64,000 nt of DNA from Rhynchopus euleeides. Its lineage: Eukaryota; Euglenozoa; Diplonemea; Diplonemida; Diplonemidae. Positions 54,430-63,439 of this stretch are shown here, piece by piece. Each line of letters starts with the position of its first letter. Position 1 is the first letter of the stretch. The stretch lies in NCBI GenBank assembly GCA_963210315.1, contig OY723274.1, positions 1,178,001 through 1,242,000 on the forward strand. The letters are read 5' to 3'. The notes beneath the pieces are model-generated. The model did no database searches. It saw only the letters and a program-made list of their open reading frames with translations, and was not told where the DNA came from. The translations under genes and the position numbers were made by a program.

Positions 54430-55359
54430 ATGATGCGGCACGTGGCCGCTCGGGTCGGGGGTGTGGCGGTGCGCGTCACGGGAGAGGTGGAGGTCGGCCC
54501 CGGGGAGGCCGTGGAGCGCCTGCAGGCCGTGGTGGCGGGTATGTGGGCGCGAAGCACTTCGTCACAGAGGCAGCGGCTGTGGGCAAGGCTGGTGCGGTGG
54601 GCCAACGAGCACGGCCTAGAAGTCGACGCCGACACCGCCATGCTGTTCGTGCTGGCGACAGGGGTGTCGCCGCAGGGGATGCTGGCCTACGCAAAGGCGC
54701 TCTCCGGGACGATGCGCCACCTCGGCCTCGCCCAGCAGCCCCTCCTCAGCCTGGCAAGCGCGCTGCGTGCGGCCGGGGGGGCCATTCCGCAGCAGCAGGC
54801 GACGCCGATGCCGAAGGAGGTACTCGTGGCGTGGGCGCTGTGTCAACAGCCGCATCTCCGACTGGCGGCGCTGACGGCGTGGAAGACCGCGGCCCGGTGG
54901 GGGGAGGTGTGCACCCTCTCGTCGGAGCAGTTCATCGCGGTGCAGCCCACGGAGGTGATAATAGACTGGCACACCTCCCCGAAGGGCCGTCGGGCCAACC
55001 CGTTCACAGCCTCAAAGTGGACGGTGATATGCGGGGACCTGACCCCCTCCATCGCGGAGCTGGTGACGCGCCTGCGCCCCTTCGAGCGGCTGACGGCGGT
55101 TTCGACGGCAGATGTGACGGCGATGTGGCGGGCAACACCGGGGATGGAGGCCTACTCGGGCCACAGCGTGAAGCGCGGGGCGCTCACCTTCCTCTTCGGG
55201 CTCATCGCGTCGGGAGCGGATCTGTCGGAGATGCTGGTGGGCCGCCTCGCGAAGCATCACGGCGAGAGCGGCCTCTCCAGCACCACCATCCGCTACGGGG
55301 GATGCCCCACGGAGATGGCGAGGGCGCTGCGGACGCAGGAGGTGACACGGCATCTGTGA
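54430..55359 (+). CDS. Tyrosine recombinase of YR retrotransposon (element 1)
   Basis: 309 aa from the first ATG, but the frame is open from 54166, directly after the gag stop. Phage-integrase-fold motifs: AARWGEVCTL (Arg box I), HSVKRGALTFL (H-x-x-R box II), LAKHHGESG and TIRYGG (second His and Tyr nucleophile). It would catalyse integration of the circular cDNA, replacing the DDE integrase of LTR elements. The segment 54166-54429 encodes a linker rich in Asn/Ile repeats. Its TGA overlaps the RT ATG. Confidence 0.8.
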   Translation: MMRHVAARVGGVAVRVTGEVEVGPGEAVERLQAVVAGMWARSTSSQRQRLWARLVRWANEHGLEVDADTAMLFVLATGVSPQGMLAYAKALSGTMRHLGLAQQPLLSLASALRAAGGAIPQQQATPMPKEVLVAWALCQQPHLRLAALTAWKTAARWGEVCTLSSEQFIAVQPTEVIIDWHTSPKGRRANPFTASKWTVICGDLTPSIAELVTRLRPFERLTAVSTADVTAMWRATPGMEAYSGHSVKRGALTFLFGLIASGADLSEMLVGRLAKHHGESGLSSTTIRYGGCPTEMARALRTQEVTRHL

Positions 55360-56496
55360 TGGCCGACCCTGAGTCCTTTTGCCGCAAGCAGCGGGGGCTG
55401 CACTCGGTGACGCGGCGTGCGCACCAGTCGAGGCTGCCGGCGACGGAGGAGGAGCGCCGTGCGCCCCTGCATGTGTCTTCTGTGGCGGAGATGGACGTCG
55501 AGGCGCTGCGGGCGAGGATGACCGCCACTGTGAGGCGCAGGTTCGACGAGGTGTGGCGGCTGACGTTCCCCGATGCACCCCCGCCGGGCACTTCTACACC
55601 TTCTCCCTCTGAGGGGCGCTCCCGCCCCTCGCATCTACAACACAAGCATGCGGAGCTGCTGGTGGAGAACGGAGTGGCTGGGCCTGCGTCGGGTCCGGGC
55701 CCCTCCCTGTGCGTGCCCTTTACTGTGATGGAGGAGAAGCCGTCCGGGTTGCGGCAGAGGTTCATCCTCTGGACCAAGCAGGCAAACGACAACTTGGAGG
55801 AGTCCTACGCGGCACACGTCCCCCTGGGGCACATCTCGGGGTACCTCGACGCGGTGTTTGCGGAGTGTGGGTCGGCGCGGGATTTCAAGTGCGGGTTTTA
55901 TCAGATCCCCATCCCTGCGCCTGCACGGAGGTTCTTTCGCTTCGCTGACGAGTCGGGGGACTGGTATGAGCTGCTGAGGTTGCCCATGGGCCACTGTTGT
56001 GCGCCCGAGCTGATGCACACTTTGGCTGCTGTTGTGGGTGGGCACCGGGACTACGTCCGCCAGGAGTTCTGCACTGCGCCTGAGGTGGGGGTCGACGTCT
56101 GGATCGACAACGTGCGTCTGACCGGCCCCCGCACCAGTGTCGAAGAGGCGACGCGGCAGATGGACAAGGTGGCTGCGGCGTGCGCTGCGACATGGAAGCC
56201 GTCTGACTCGGTGGACACGGCGACGGTCTACGAGTTTCTCGGGGTGGCATTCGACCACGCTGCCCAGACCGTGTCTCCGTCGGACAGGCTGATGGCGAAG
56301 CTGGACAGCGTGGACTGGCAGAGGGTGACGGCTGGTGAGCTGGAGTCGCTGGGTGGAAGGTTGCTCCACGCCAGCGCCATTTCGGGAGTGTCCCCGGGGA
56401 GGTTCTGGTTTGGGATCAAGTTCCTCCGCCGGGTGACTAATTTTTTGAACCGGGCGGTCCTTCGGCCGCCTGACCCTGTGCGGATCCCCCCATCGG
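55359..56496 (+). CDS. Reverse transcriptase of YR retrotransposon (element 1), truncated by gap
   Basis: Starts MADPESFCRKQRG in a TGATG overlap with the recombinase stop. RT motifs: ARDFKCGFYQIPIPAPARRF (motif A), LRLPMGHCCAPELMH (motif B), VDVWIDNVRLTG (motif C with Asp-Asn, 56106-56111), then LGVAFDH and LESLGGRLLHAS. About 380 residues are visible. The RNase H part is expected in the 200-N gap or is lost, since sequence after the gap does not continue it. A minus-strand copy of its first 140 residues lies at 21460-22018. Confidence 0.85.
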
Positions 56497-56696
56497 NNNN
56501 NNNNNNNNNNNNNNNNNNNNNNNNNNNNNNNNNNNNNNNNNNNNNNNNNNNNNNNNNNNNNNNNNNNNNNNNNNNNNNNNNNNNNNNNNNNNNNNNNNNN
56601 NNNNNNNNNNNNNNNNNNNNNNNNNNNNNNNNNNNNNNNNNNNNNNNNNNNNNNNNNNNNNNNNNNNNNNNNNNNNNNNNNNNNNNNNNNNNNNNN
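56497..56696. other. Assembly gap (200 N)
   Basis: Exactly 200 N, probably a placeholder of arbitrary size. The element 1 RT is open on the left and the right side is unrelated, so the order or distance across it should not be trusted. Confidence 1.
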
Positions 56697-57715
56697 ATTT
56701 TCGTGTTTGTCTTACTCAACAACCCCCTCCCCAAGCTCGGTAACTGCCCGGTGAATATCTTCACAACGGGAAGGTACAAACCGAGCCAATAGATTTCCCC
56801 GTTCCCCACTTTTCAAAACCCAACAAACATCGAAAAAAAAACCCTCCCTCACCCCCCCCATCCCCCCCACCCCGGCGGATGACGATGCTGGGACTTCTCG
56901 CGGCGGTGATAGCGGCGTGCTGGGCGGCAGTGACAGCGGCGAGCTGGGCCAAGCCGGCCAGAAGAAGGCGACGCGGGCGATGGCGGGCGAGAAGGAGGGG
57001 GCGGCTGACGGCCCTCCTGGGGCGGCGGAGCAGGCGAGCGGGCCGAGTGGTACCGTGCGCCGTCCTCTTAGCAGGGCGAAACGATGCGCATAGAGCCCGT
57101 CAGTGGCTCCGGGCCCGGTCCCTGGGTGCGCACCCAGAAACGCGTGGGGGAACCCACAGGCGCGTGGTCGACAGCCACGCCCGCGGTTTACCGCGAAGCC
57201 AGTCTTCGACTGGGAGAGCAGATCGGCGCGCGACCCGGGGCACCCCGACCGGTGCCCCCACAGCAGATAGGGAGGGAGGGGTCGTGGGGGCCGGGCCTTT
57301 CCCCTCGGGTGTCTCTTCCTGTTGTGCTGTCTTCCCCGAGTTTCTCCTCTCGCTCCCTGTCTACCTTGTCCCCTTCCGTCCACCCATCCCCCGCCCCACC
57401 CCACCCTCACCCCCTCCCCCACCCCCCACCTCACCCCCCCCGCCCCCCCCGCCGGGTGCATCGACACGGGGCATCCTCCGCTGGGGCGCAGCGTTGAGGT
57501 GGGTGGTGAGGAAGTGTGGCGAGTGGAAGGGGCCACGCACGCCCCTCCTTTTTATAAAAACGGGTGTACAGATAGTATGGCGAGCAAGGGGGATGCCGTC
57601 ATGGGCGTGGGGGCCGGGAGGCCAAGAGGGACAGGTCGCGGTGCGGGGGAGCGGGGCGGAGCCGGTGCACCTCCTTCCCGGGGACCTCAGGGGCGGTGCG
57701 GAAGAGGATAGCGCG
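56697..57715. other. Low-complexity 5' region of the OTU/non-LTR gene
   Basis: Several plus frames of Gly/Ala/Pro/Arg-rich sequence. One (about 56870-57093) reads DDDAGTSRGGDSGVLGGSDS and KKATRAMAGEKEGAADG, as in disordered N-termini; a second covers 57084-57497. They could be parts of the downstream gene joined by splicing or frameshift. A Pro-rich C/CA tract lies at 57370-57460. Confidence 0.3.
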
Positions 57716-58883
57716 ATGGATGGGCGGGACTGGGCTGATGTTGATTCGACACTGCGCCTGCTGCACGCCTCCCGCATCCCCAATTCCGCCACGGGGGATT
57801 GCGGGTACTGGGCCCTGGGTTTCGAGGCTGAAGTGATCGGGGCGCGTCGAGCTGACCTCGCCAAGTCGGCCAAGTCGCGACCGGAACTGGTGGCATTTTT
57901 CGGGGGGGCCAAGGAGGCTTTCCTGGCATATGCCAACGCGATCGGAGAGGACGGGTGGATGGACCACCTCACCCTGCAACTGGCGGCGCGGCTCTGGGAC
58001 CTGCATATAGTGGTCATTCAACCGGGTGCTCATCGAGTCGTGGCGATCCGCCCCCGTAGTGTGAAGGATAGAGACCTCCTCAAGCGCACCCGGGTGATTG
58101 CTTTAGCTGGGGACCACTACGAACAAGTGGACATCCCAAGGGGCCAACTGCTAGACCTCATCAGGATGGCGCACCCCGCTTTCCTCACCACGGAGTCTGT
58201 AGGGGAGCAGGTTATCACCACGCCGGAGGGCATGGACGCAGCTACGGTGGAGGCAAAGTTGGTGCAAAGGGCCACGGACAAGGTGTACTGCCCGCACGAC
58301 AGCTGTCGCACCTCCCTTATGCAATGTGGCGTGCCTATCCTCCGGGGGTCCATGCTGGGGCACCTGAACAAGCACGCAGCCAGGGGTGAAACGGTGACCC
58401 CCAGTGTCCTGCGCGCCATCGGGTATCGGGAGTGTGTTCGCTGCGAGAACGTCATCGCGCTCAAGTACACAGCGTGTTTGGCTTGTCGGCACAGACTCGA
58501 GCCGGAACCCGAAGCAGTGCCGGCGGGGGAAGGGGTGCAGGCAAAAGCCCTCCCAGGGCTCGAAGCAGTGAGAGCGGAGCACATCAAGGTGTGGGAATCC
58601 GTGCCGCACCACCTCGTCGCATCATGGACGCGGACGTTTGCCGGTCTACTCCGGGAGGTGGCGGCCCACAACACAGTGCAGGCATGGACAGCGCTGCTGC
58701 TGGCCCCGTCAGTCCTGCTACGGGGGGCGCGGATGGGGGACAGGATGGAGGGGACCATCAGGGACAGGCTGAGGACTTTCGATCGCTGGGCGAAGGGGGA
58801 CTTCAACCTGCTGTGGGTAGAAGCGTGCGAGAAGAAGGCGCAGCCGCCAAAAGTGGGGGGGCCCCCGCGCCCTGGCGAAATGG
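57716..58883 (+). pseudogene. OTU protease/zinc-finger N-terminal part of a non-LTR retrotransposon protein, interrupted
   Basis: From ATG 57716 (MDGRDWADVDSTLRLLHASR). OTU domain: SATGDCGYWALG (Asp-Cys) to ALAGDHYEQVD (catalytic His), about residues 15-145. Zinc modules follow: YCPHDSCRTSL..MLGHLNKHAARG, and CVRCENVIALKYTACLACRH. The last stretch, HHLVASWTRTFAGLLREVAA then WTALLLAPSVLLRG and IRDRLRTFDRWAKGDFNLLW, resembles the segment that precedes the RT in R2-like non-LTR proteins. At 58884 coding sequence stops at the end of a YR retrotransposon, and the final residues (GVPHRFLCEGG) come from that element. The RT portion is therefore lost, or displaced by the insertion. Confidence 0.7.
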
Positions 58884-59139
58884 GAGTTCCCCATCGGTTC
58901 CTGTGTGAGGGAGGCTAAGTGTACGCAGCAACACATTCCGGGCAAGCCTTGCCCTCTTGGCACTTAGCCTTCCTACAAGTGTGGTGGAGAGGGGAGTGGG
59001 GAGTGGGCAGCACGATCTTCTGTTACCATTACTGTTCGTAGCGCAGGGGTACGCTGAGCGCGCGGCTGAAGTCACCAAAGACGCAGGTCGCCGCAGGACG
59101 CAGCGGAAGAGCCGCGCGATCAGCGCCGAACGACACCCC
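58884..59139. repeat. Split direct repeat A, outer copy
   Basis: 256 bp, identical to 59374-59629 (offset 490) apart from at least one substitution (GGGTACGCTG against GGGTAAGCTG). It includes CCTTGCCCTCTTGGCACTTA and is separated from repeat B by 16 bp. Confidence 0.95.
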
Positions 59140-59155
59140 GGGTGGGAGGGAAGGG

Positions 59156-59374
59156 AAAAAGAGAAAGGCTTTGCGCAGTCCGTGGGAGAAAGTAAGTTGG
59201 AGCTTGTCGTTACCTGAGGTGTGGGGGGTTGTGTGTAAAACCCAAGAATTATACGGACTGCAAGCCAACATTCCTGTGACCGAATAGAGAAGGGGAGAGA
59301 TGGCATGGAACCGAGGGGAGAGGGGGGCAGGAACCTTGGGAACTCCGACTAGTGAGCAGGCCCACTGTGGCCAG
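59156..59374. repeat. Split direct repeat B, internal copy
   Basis: 219 bp, matches 63440-63658 (offset 4284). It abuts the inner A copy at TGTGGCCAG/AGTTCC with one shared base, the expected circle-junction arrangement. Confidence 0.95.
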
Positions 59375-59629
59375 AGTTCCCCATCGGTTCCTGTGTGAGG
59401 GAGGCTAAGTGTACGCAGCAACACATTCCGGGCAAGCCTTGCCCTCTTGGCACTTAGCCTTCCTACAAGTGTGGTGGAGAGGGGAGTGGGGAGTGGGCAG
59501 CACGATCTTCTGTTACCATTACTGTTCGTAGCGCAGGGGTAAGCTGAGCGCGCGGCTGAAGTCACCAAAGACGCAGGTCGCCGCAGGACGCAGCGGAAGA
59601 GCCGCGCGATCAGCGCCGAACGACACCCC
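59374..59629. repeat. Split direct repeat A, inner copy
   Basis: Begins at the B junction and ends 15 bp before the RT stop codon at 59645. Confidence 0.95.
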
Positions 59630-59644
59630 TTCGCTACCCCTGCG

Positions 59645-61288
59645 CTACCTCCGGCTCGGCTTGTCTGCGGGGTTATCCCGTGATTTGATGTAGGCCCATT
59701 GCACCGCTGTGAAATATGATGACGTCAGCCCCAGGATCCGCATCACCTCTCTGTTCAGTGCCCGAGCCGGAGAATACCCGCGCTGCAGCGCCCCGATCAC
59801 CGCGGTGTTGTCAAGGTACCACTTCACGTTGGCACCCCAGGCGTTCTCCCCGACACACTCCTCCATGCCGTAGACCACAGCACGTGCCTCAAGCACCGCG
59901 ATCCGCGTCGACCGCTGCTCCTCCGGCAGTTCGTCAGCCTCTTCCCAGGTCCAGCGTCGCCCAAACGATCGAAGAGCGCCGCCTGCTGACACCACAACAC
60001 CGCACCCCGTCACCGAAGCATCCGACCAGATCTCTACCCCCCGGCCTCGGCTCATCTCGGTGAACTCCTTGTACATCCTCGGTTGGAGCGCAGCGTCGAT
60101 CCAACGCACCGCCGCCTCAGTCGTTTGCGCGGAGAGCTGTACTTCTTCGTCCGGGTGTGCACCACGGTTCAATGCGTTGCTGTTGCGGCGCAGGGCGATG
60201 ATGGCGTCGATAAACCTGCCCAGAGGCTGCACCACCAGGGGCGAGGCCCACACCAGACGACCACCCAAGGATTCCAAGTCGCACCGCCTAACCCTCGGCT
60301 TCGTCTCGCCCTGAGCCATCAGGTCCGCCCGCGCCGCCCTCAGCTTCCTCGCCACCTTGGGCCCAACGCCCACCTCTCGACGGCAGTGGAAGCCGAACCC
60401 GAGGAAGACGTACTCCGTGTCACCGTCGCTCGCCTCAGATATCGTCGCGCCGGCGCGTCTCGCTGCCACGTCAAACGCCGCCGTTGCCTCCCGAACACGC
60501 TCCCAGGTGCCCGCGTACCGCACGTTGTCGACATACACGTCAACGCACAGTTCCGGAGTGGATGTAGATGGGGAGGGAGAGAATACCGCCGTGGGGGGGG
60601 TTGAGAGATAGCAGTGGGAAAGTGCATACATGATCAGGTGCATCAACTCTGGGGACCACGACGCCCCCATTGGCAAACGGGTCAGGCAGTATGCCTCCCC
60701 CTTGTCATCACGGTATGTGAAGTATTTCTGAGACTCTTCGGGAATGGGGATCTGAAAAAAGGAAGCCGCTAGGTCTCTTTGGGAGGCGCACTCGCATTCC
60801 ACCCTGGACAACACTGTTGGGGAGGTGGGGAAAACAACTTGGCAGCGGTATCCATAAGCTGCCGCGAGGGAGTTGTGGTCTTTGGTCCACATGATGGGCC
60901 TCAGTCGGCCCCCGTGTGGGCCATACCCCTGCTTTTCTTCGAAGACAACGAAAGGGGAAATAGCCAGAACAGGGTTTCTCTTGCCAAAATCAAAGTCCGG
61001 GGCTCTCCGCACCAGCCCTGCCTCTTCCAGCTGCACCGAAAAACGAGAAGAAAAGGCCTGGCTCTTGGGTTTCACAGTTGCCGGGGTCCAGCTCTGCTCT
61101 GAGACCTCCCGCGCCATGGCCTGGGGGTTGGCTGTCATGTCCAGCAGTGTGCTGATCCTTTCACGCACTGGCCCCTTGGCCATCCGAAGTACCTCAGGAA
61201 TAGAAATAATAGGGACTTTTTTGCAATGCAACGGGGCTTTTAGTTGTTCTTGGGTTGGAAGGGAACCCCTGGACACCCGTTTTCCCAT
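59645..61288 (-). CDS. Reverse transcriptase/RNase H of element 2
   Basis: 547 aa from the first ATG after the recombinase stop (61288, MGKRVSRGSLPTQEQL), 42 bp downstream of it; the frame upstream is open but its content is a shadow of YR. RT motifs: ASQRDLAASFFQIPIPEESQ (motif A), TRLPMGASWSPELMHL (motif B), ELCVDVYVDNVRYAG (motif C with Asp-Asn; codons complementary to 60524-60529), FLGFGFH and LESLGGRLVWAS. RNase H: EIWSDASVTGCGVV, LEARAVVYGM, KWYLDNTAVIGAL and SRDNPADKPSR. It synthesises and degrades the RNA-DNA hybrid during retrotransposition. Intact. Confidence 0.92.
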   Translation of the reverse strand: MGKRVSRGSLPTQEQLKAPLHCKKVPIISIPEVLRMAKGPVRERISTLLDMTANPQAMAREVSEQSWTPATVKPKSQAFSSRFSVQLEEAGLVRRAPDFDFGKRNPVLAISPFVVFEEKQGYGPHGGRLRPIMWTKDHNSLAAAYGYRCQVVFPTSPTVLSRVECECASQRDLAASFFQIPIPEESQKYFTYRDDKGEAYCLTRLPMGASWSPELMHLIMYALSHCYLSTPPTAVFSPSPSTSTPELCVDVYVDNVRYAGTWERVREATAAFDVAARRAGATISEASDGDTEYVFLGFGFHCRREVGVGPKVARKLRAARADLMAQGETKPRVRRCDLESLGGRLVWASPLVVQPLGRFIDAIIALRRNSNALNRGAHPDEEVQLSAQTTEAAVRWIDAALQPRMYKEFTEMSRGRGVEIWSDASVTGCGVVVSAGGALRSFGRRWTWEEADELPEEQRSTRIAVLEARAVVYGMEECVGENAWGANVKWYLDNTAVIGALQRGYSPARALNREVMRILGLTSSYFTAVQWAYIKSRDNPADKPSRR

Positions 61289-61329
61289 GCCGGAGTGGCT
61301 ACTATGCTCGGGGGGGGCACCAAGTTCCG

Positions 61330-62394
61330 TTAAAGACGGGCACAACACTCTGGGGAGAGGGCCAGGGCCACCTCCTCGTTCACGTTCGCGAGGTATCTCA
61401 TGGTGGTGGGGGGAAGAATGGGGTTCGCGGTTTTGTGCCTGGCAATCCTGGGGATGTCCTGGGGGGGGAGGATACCGTTGGCTGCCAGTGTGGCTAGAAA
61501 TTGCAGGGCCCCCCGTCGGGGTGAATGAAGCGTCCACTCTTGGCAGTTGGGGCATTGGCGGAGAAGGCGCAGAAATTGGGAGTGGGGGACACCGAACAGA
61601 AGGGATTCCAAGGGGCATGTCTGTCTTTTCTCCACCACGAACGCAATCAGACGCTCCAAACCCGCCCCCGCTGCAACTGCGAACCTGCGATCCACAAATG
61701 GGGTCGTCTTGATTGCCTTTGACCTGTAAAAATCCACCACGAGTCGTGTTCCACATGCTGTGGGTTTCACATCCTTTACCGTGAGATCTGCCGCATCGCG
61801 GTAGCGGCAGGCTGTCTTCCACAGAAACAACAACAGGTTCGCCTCCACCTCGTGCCCCCTTGTGAACAGAACAAACACCGCCTGGGTCACTTCGGCCTTT
61901 TTTGCGGGGACAGCTTGCTTCGGGGGGGAAAAGGGGGTCGCACGAGCCAGTGCGTTGGCATAGCCCTGAAGGGGGAGCGGGGACCAATTCCCCTGCTGCA
62001 GACCGACTGCGTTTATTGCCGATGCATAATTTTTGACTGTGCTTGTTGTCAAGTGGGTCATTCCCGCCAGAAACAGAACTGCTGCATCTTCCGAGGGGGG
62101 TAGGGAGAGGTCTGCTGTCACACACCAACTTTCCAGTCTTTTCCATAGCCCACCCCTGGTGGAGATTGTGCGTTCCGCCAGGCTCTCTTTCATGACTTCT
62201 TCCAGCCGTTCCTTTGCTTCCCACAGAGTGTGGTCGTCCCTGGCCCGGGTCCTTGCCGGCGCAGCTTGCGTGTACACCTCCGACAGAGTGTTCTGGACGA
62301 TGTTCTGGGGGGCGGGAGGGGGGGTAGGGGGTTGGGGGGGCCTTTCCTGTCCCAGTTTTTGGCAGAGTGCCGTGATTTGGCCGAGTGCCTGCAT
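61330..62394 (-). CDS. Tyrosine recombinase of element 2
   Basis: 354 aa from ATG 62394. The frame is open further upstream and overlaps the 3' end of gag in the -1 frame, so the native product may be a Gag-YR fusion. N-terminal Pro-rich stretch, then a core-binding helical domain (RGGLWKRLESW, STVKNYASAINAVG) and catalytic motifs TACRYRDAADLTV (Arg I), HSPRRGALQFLA (H-x-x-R), IARHKTANP and MRYLANV (Tyr). It integrates the circular DNA intermediate by site-specific-type recombination. It is homologous to the recombinases at 54430 and 31008. Confidence 0.88.
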   Translation of the reverse strand: MQALGQITALCQKLGQERPPQPPTPPPAPQNIVQNTLSEVYTQAAPARTRARDDHTLWEAKERLEEVMKESLAERTISTRGGLWKRLESWCVTADLSLPPSEDAAVLFLAGMTHLTTSTVKNYASAINAVGLQQGNWSPLPLQGYANALARATPFSPPKQAVPAKKAEVTQAVFVLFTRGHEVEANLLLFLWKTACRYRDAADLTVKDVKPTACGTRLVVDFYRSKAIKTTPFVDRRFAVAAGAGLERLIAFVVEKRQTCPLESLLFGVPHSQFLRLLRQCPNCQEWTLHSPRRGALQFLATLAANGILPPQDIPRIARHKTANPILPPTTMRYLANVNEEVALALSPECCARL

Positions 62395-62417
62395 GATGTC
62401 CTGGCCGAGTGCCGGTG

Positions 62418-63401
62418 TTAATTCCAGTTGGTGTTGCCCCGGGGTTTCCCCCCCTTTCCCCCCTTTCCCTGAAATGTGTGGTGGGGGTAGGGGGAATACC
62501 GATTCGGGGGGGGAAAAGACTGGGGAGGGCCACCGTTGCCCCCCTTTCCCCCCTTCGTCGTGCGTGCACGCCCCGCCAGCTTGGCGATGGCCCGGTCAGC
62601 AGCGGATGCTTCCGTGTCGGCCGTCCGCATCTCCGCCTCCACCTGCGCCCGGGGGATCCTGTGTTGTTTCCACGCCTCATTCACCACCAGCTCGTGCAGC
62701 AGCTGGTTCCCCATCTGGGTCACGGTGGTGGACCAGAACCCCCGCTCAGCAGCCTCCTGCGCGAGGGCGACCCACGTGCTCAGGTGGGTCACCTTGTTCG
62801 ATGTCCCGAACTGCAGCCTCAGGTCTCGGATCATCTCCCGCGCCGCTGCCACCCCTCCTGCCTTCAAAAACCCCTGCCACTGGGAGACGCAAGCCGGCCT
62901 CATGTTGGGCAGGCTGAGGGCCGACTGCAGGTTCCCGATTGTCGGGAGCTTGGGGGGGTCCTGGGCAGGGGGGCTGCTCCCCTCCGGTTGCGCCTGTGCC
63001 GCCCCGGCCTCACCTCCCGCTTTCCTCCCAGTCCCCGCCTGCTTGGCGCCTTCGCGGACCGCCTTGGCGAGGTCTAGTACCGACTCTCTCATGAGGTCGA
63101 GTTGTGCCTTGGTCTGCTTCCTCGCGTATTCATGCACCGATCTGAGGTTGGCGTAGTCAAACCCCACCACGGGGATGGTGCATTCTTGCAACCCCGTGGG
63201 CTCGACTTCATCGAGTTCCTCTAACGGCAGGGTGTAGAGGATGGTGTACGTGTTGTCCTCATTTTTTCGCAGCACCCCCGCGTGGCGAGAGTACTCTCCC
63301 CCAATTTCGTCGCCATCCTGTGGGGATGCTCTGACCTCGTACACAATCTCGGTCACTCCGCGCTGGTGGAGCCTGTCGAGCATCTGTGTAACCGCTTCCA
63401 T
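62418..63401 (-). CDS. Gag-like protein of element 2
   Basis: 327 aa from ATG 63401 (MEAVTQMLDRLHQRG), the first Met inside the terminal repeat; the longer frame back to 63590 would be translated from the repeat. N-terminal alpha/beta domain (EIVYEVRASPQDGDEIGGEY, VGFDYANLRSVHEYARKQ), basic Ala/Pro linker, then the conserved helical domain (QMGNQLLHELVVNEAWKQHR, IPRAQVEAEM) shared with element 1 gag. The C-terminus is Lys/Gly-rich (GKGGKGGKPRG), probably nucleic-acid binding, and encodes two A AAG GGG slippery heptamers just before the stop. Confidence 0.82.
   Translation of the reverse strand: MEAVTQMLDRLHQRGVTEIVYEVRASPQDGDEIGGEYSRHAGVLRKNEDNTYTILYTLPLEELDEVEPTGLQECTIPVVGFDYANLRSVHEYARKQTKAQLDLMRESVLDLAKAVREGAKQAGTGRKAGGEAGAAQAQPEGSSPPAQDPPKLPTIGNLQSALSLPNMRPACVSQWQGFLKAGGVAAAREMIRDLRLQFGTSNKVTHLSTWVALAQEAAERGFWSTTVTQMGNQLLHELVVNEAWKQHRIPRAQVEAEMRTADTEASAADRAIAKLAGRARTTKGGKGGNGGPPQSFPPPNRYSPYPHHTFQGKGGKGGKPRGNTNWN
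62451..62466 (-). promoter_or_regulatory. Candidate -1 ribosomal frameshift site (gag to YR)
   Basis: In the gag frame the codons read GGA AAG GGG GGA AAG GGG GGG AAA. This gives two heptamers of the X XXY YYZ form (A AAG GGG), at 62466-62460 and 62457-62451 on the minus strand. A -1 slip enters the YR frame, which is open here and reads GETPGQHQLELTPALGQDI into the recombinase. The gag stop is at 62418, 30 nt further. Confidence 0.5.
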
Positions 63402-63439
63402 TTTAAGAGCTTCTCCCACGGACTGCTTCTCTGAAGTGT

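Noticed and set aside
53334..55358. Upstream 675 codons of the long plus frame leading into RT
   Set aside because: Shadow of the gag and recombinase frames (composition Arg/Gly/Pro-rich, no motifs). The RT starts at the TGATG ATG at 55359.
56712..57536. 274-codon minus frame right of the gap
   Set aside because: Pro/Gly/Ser-rich shadow; the plus strand in the same interval has the more protein-like composition and leads to the OTU gene.
61289..62680. N-terminal extension of the element 2 RT frame
   Set aside because: It overlaps the recombinase and the end of gag in another frame and shows no domain; RT lengths of about 545 aa in elements 2 and 3 support the start at 61288.
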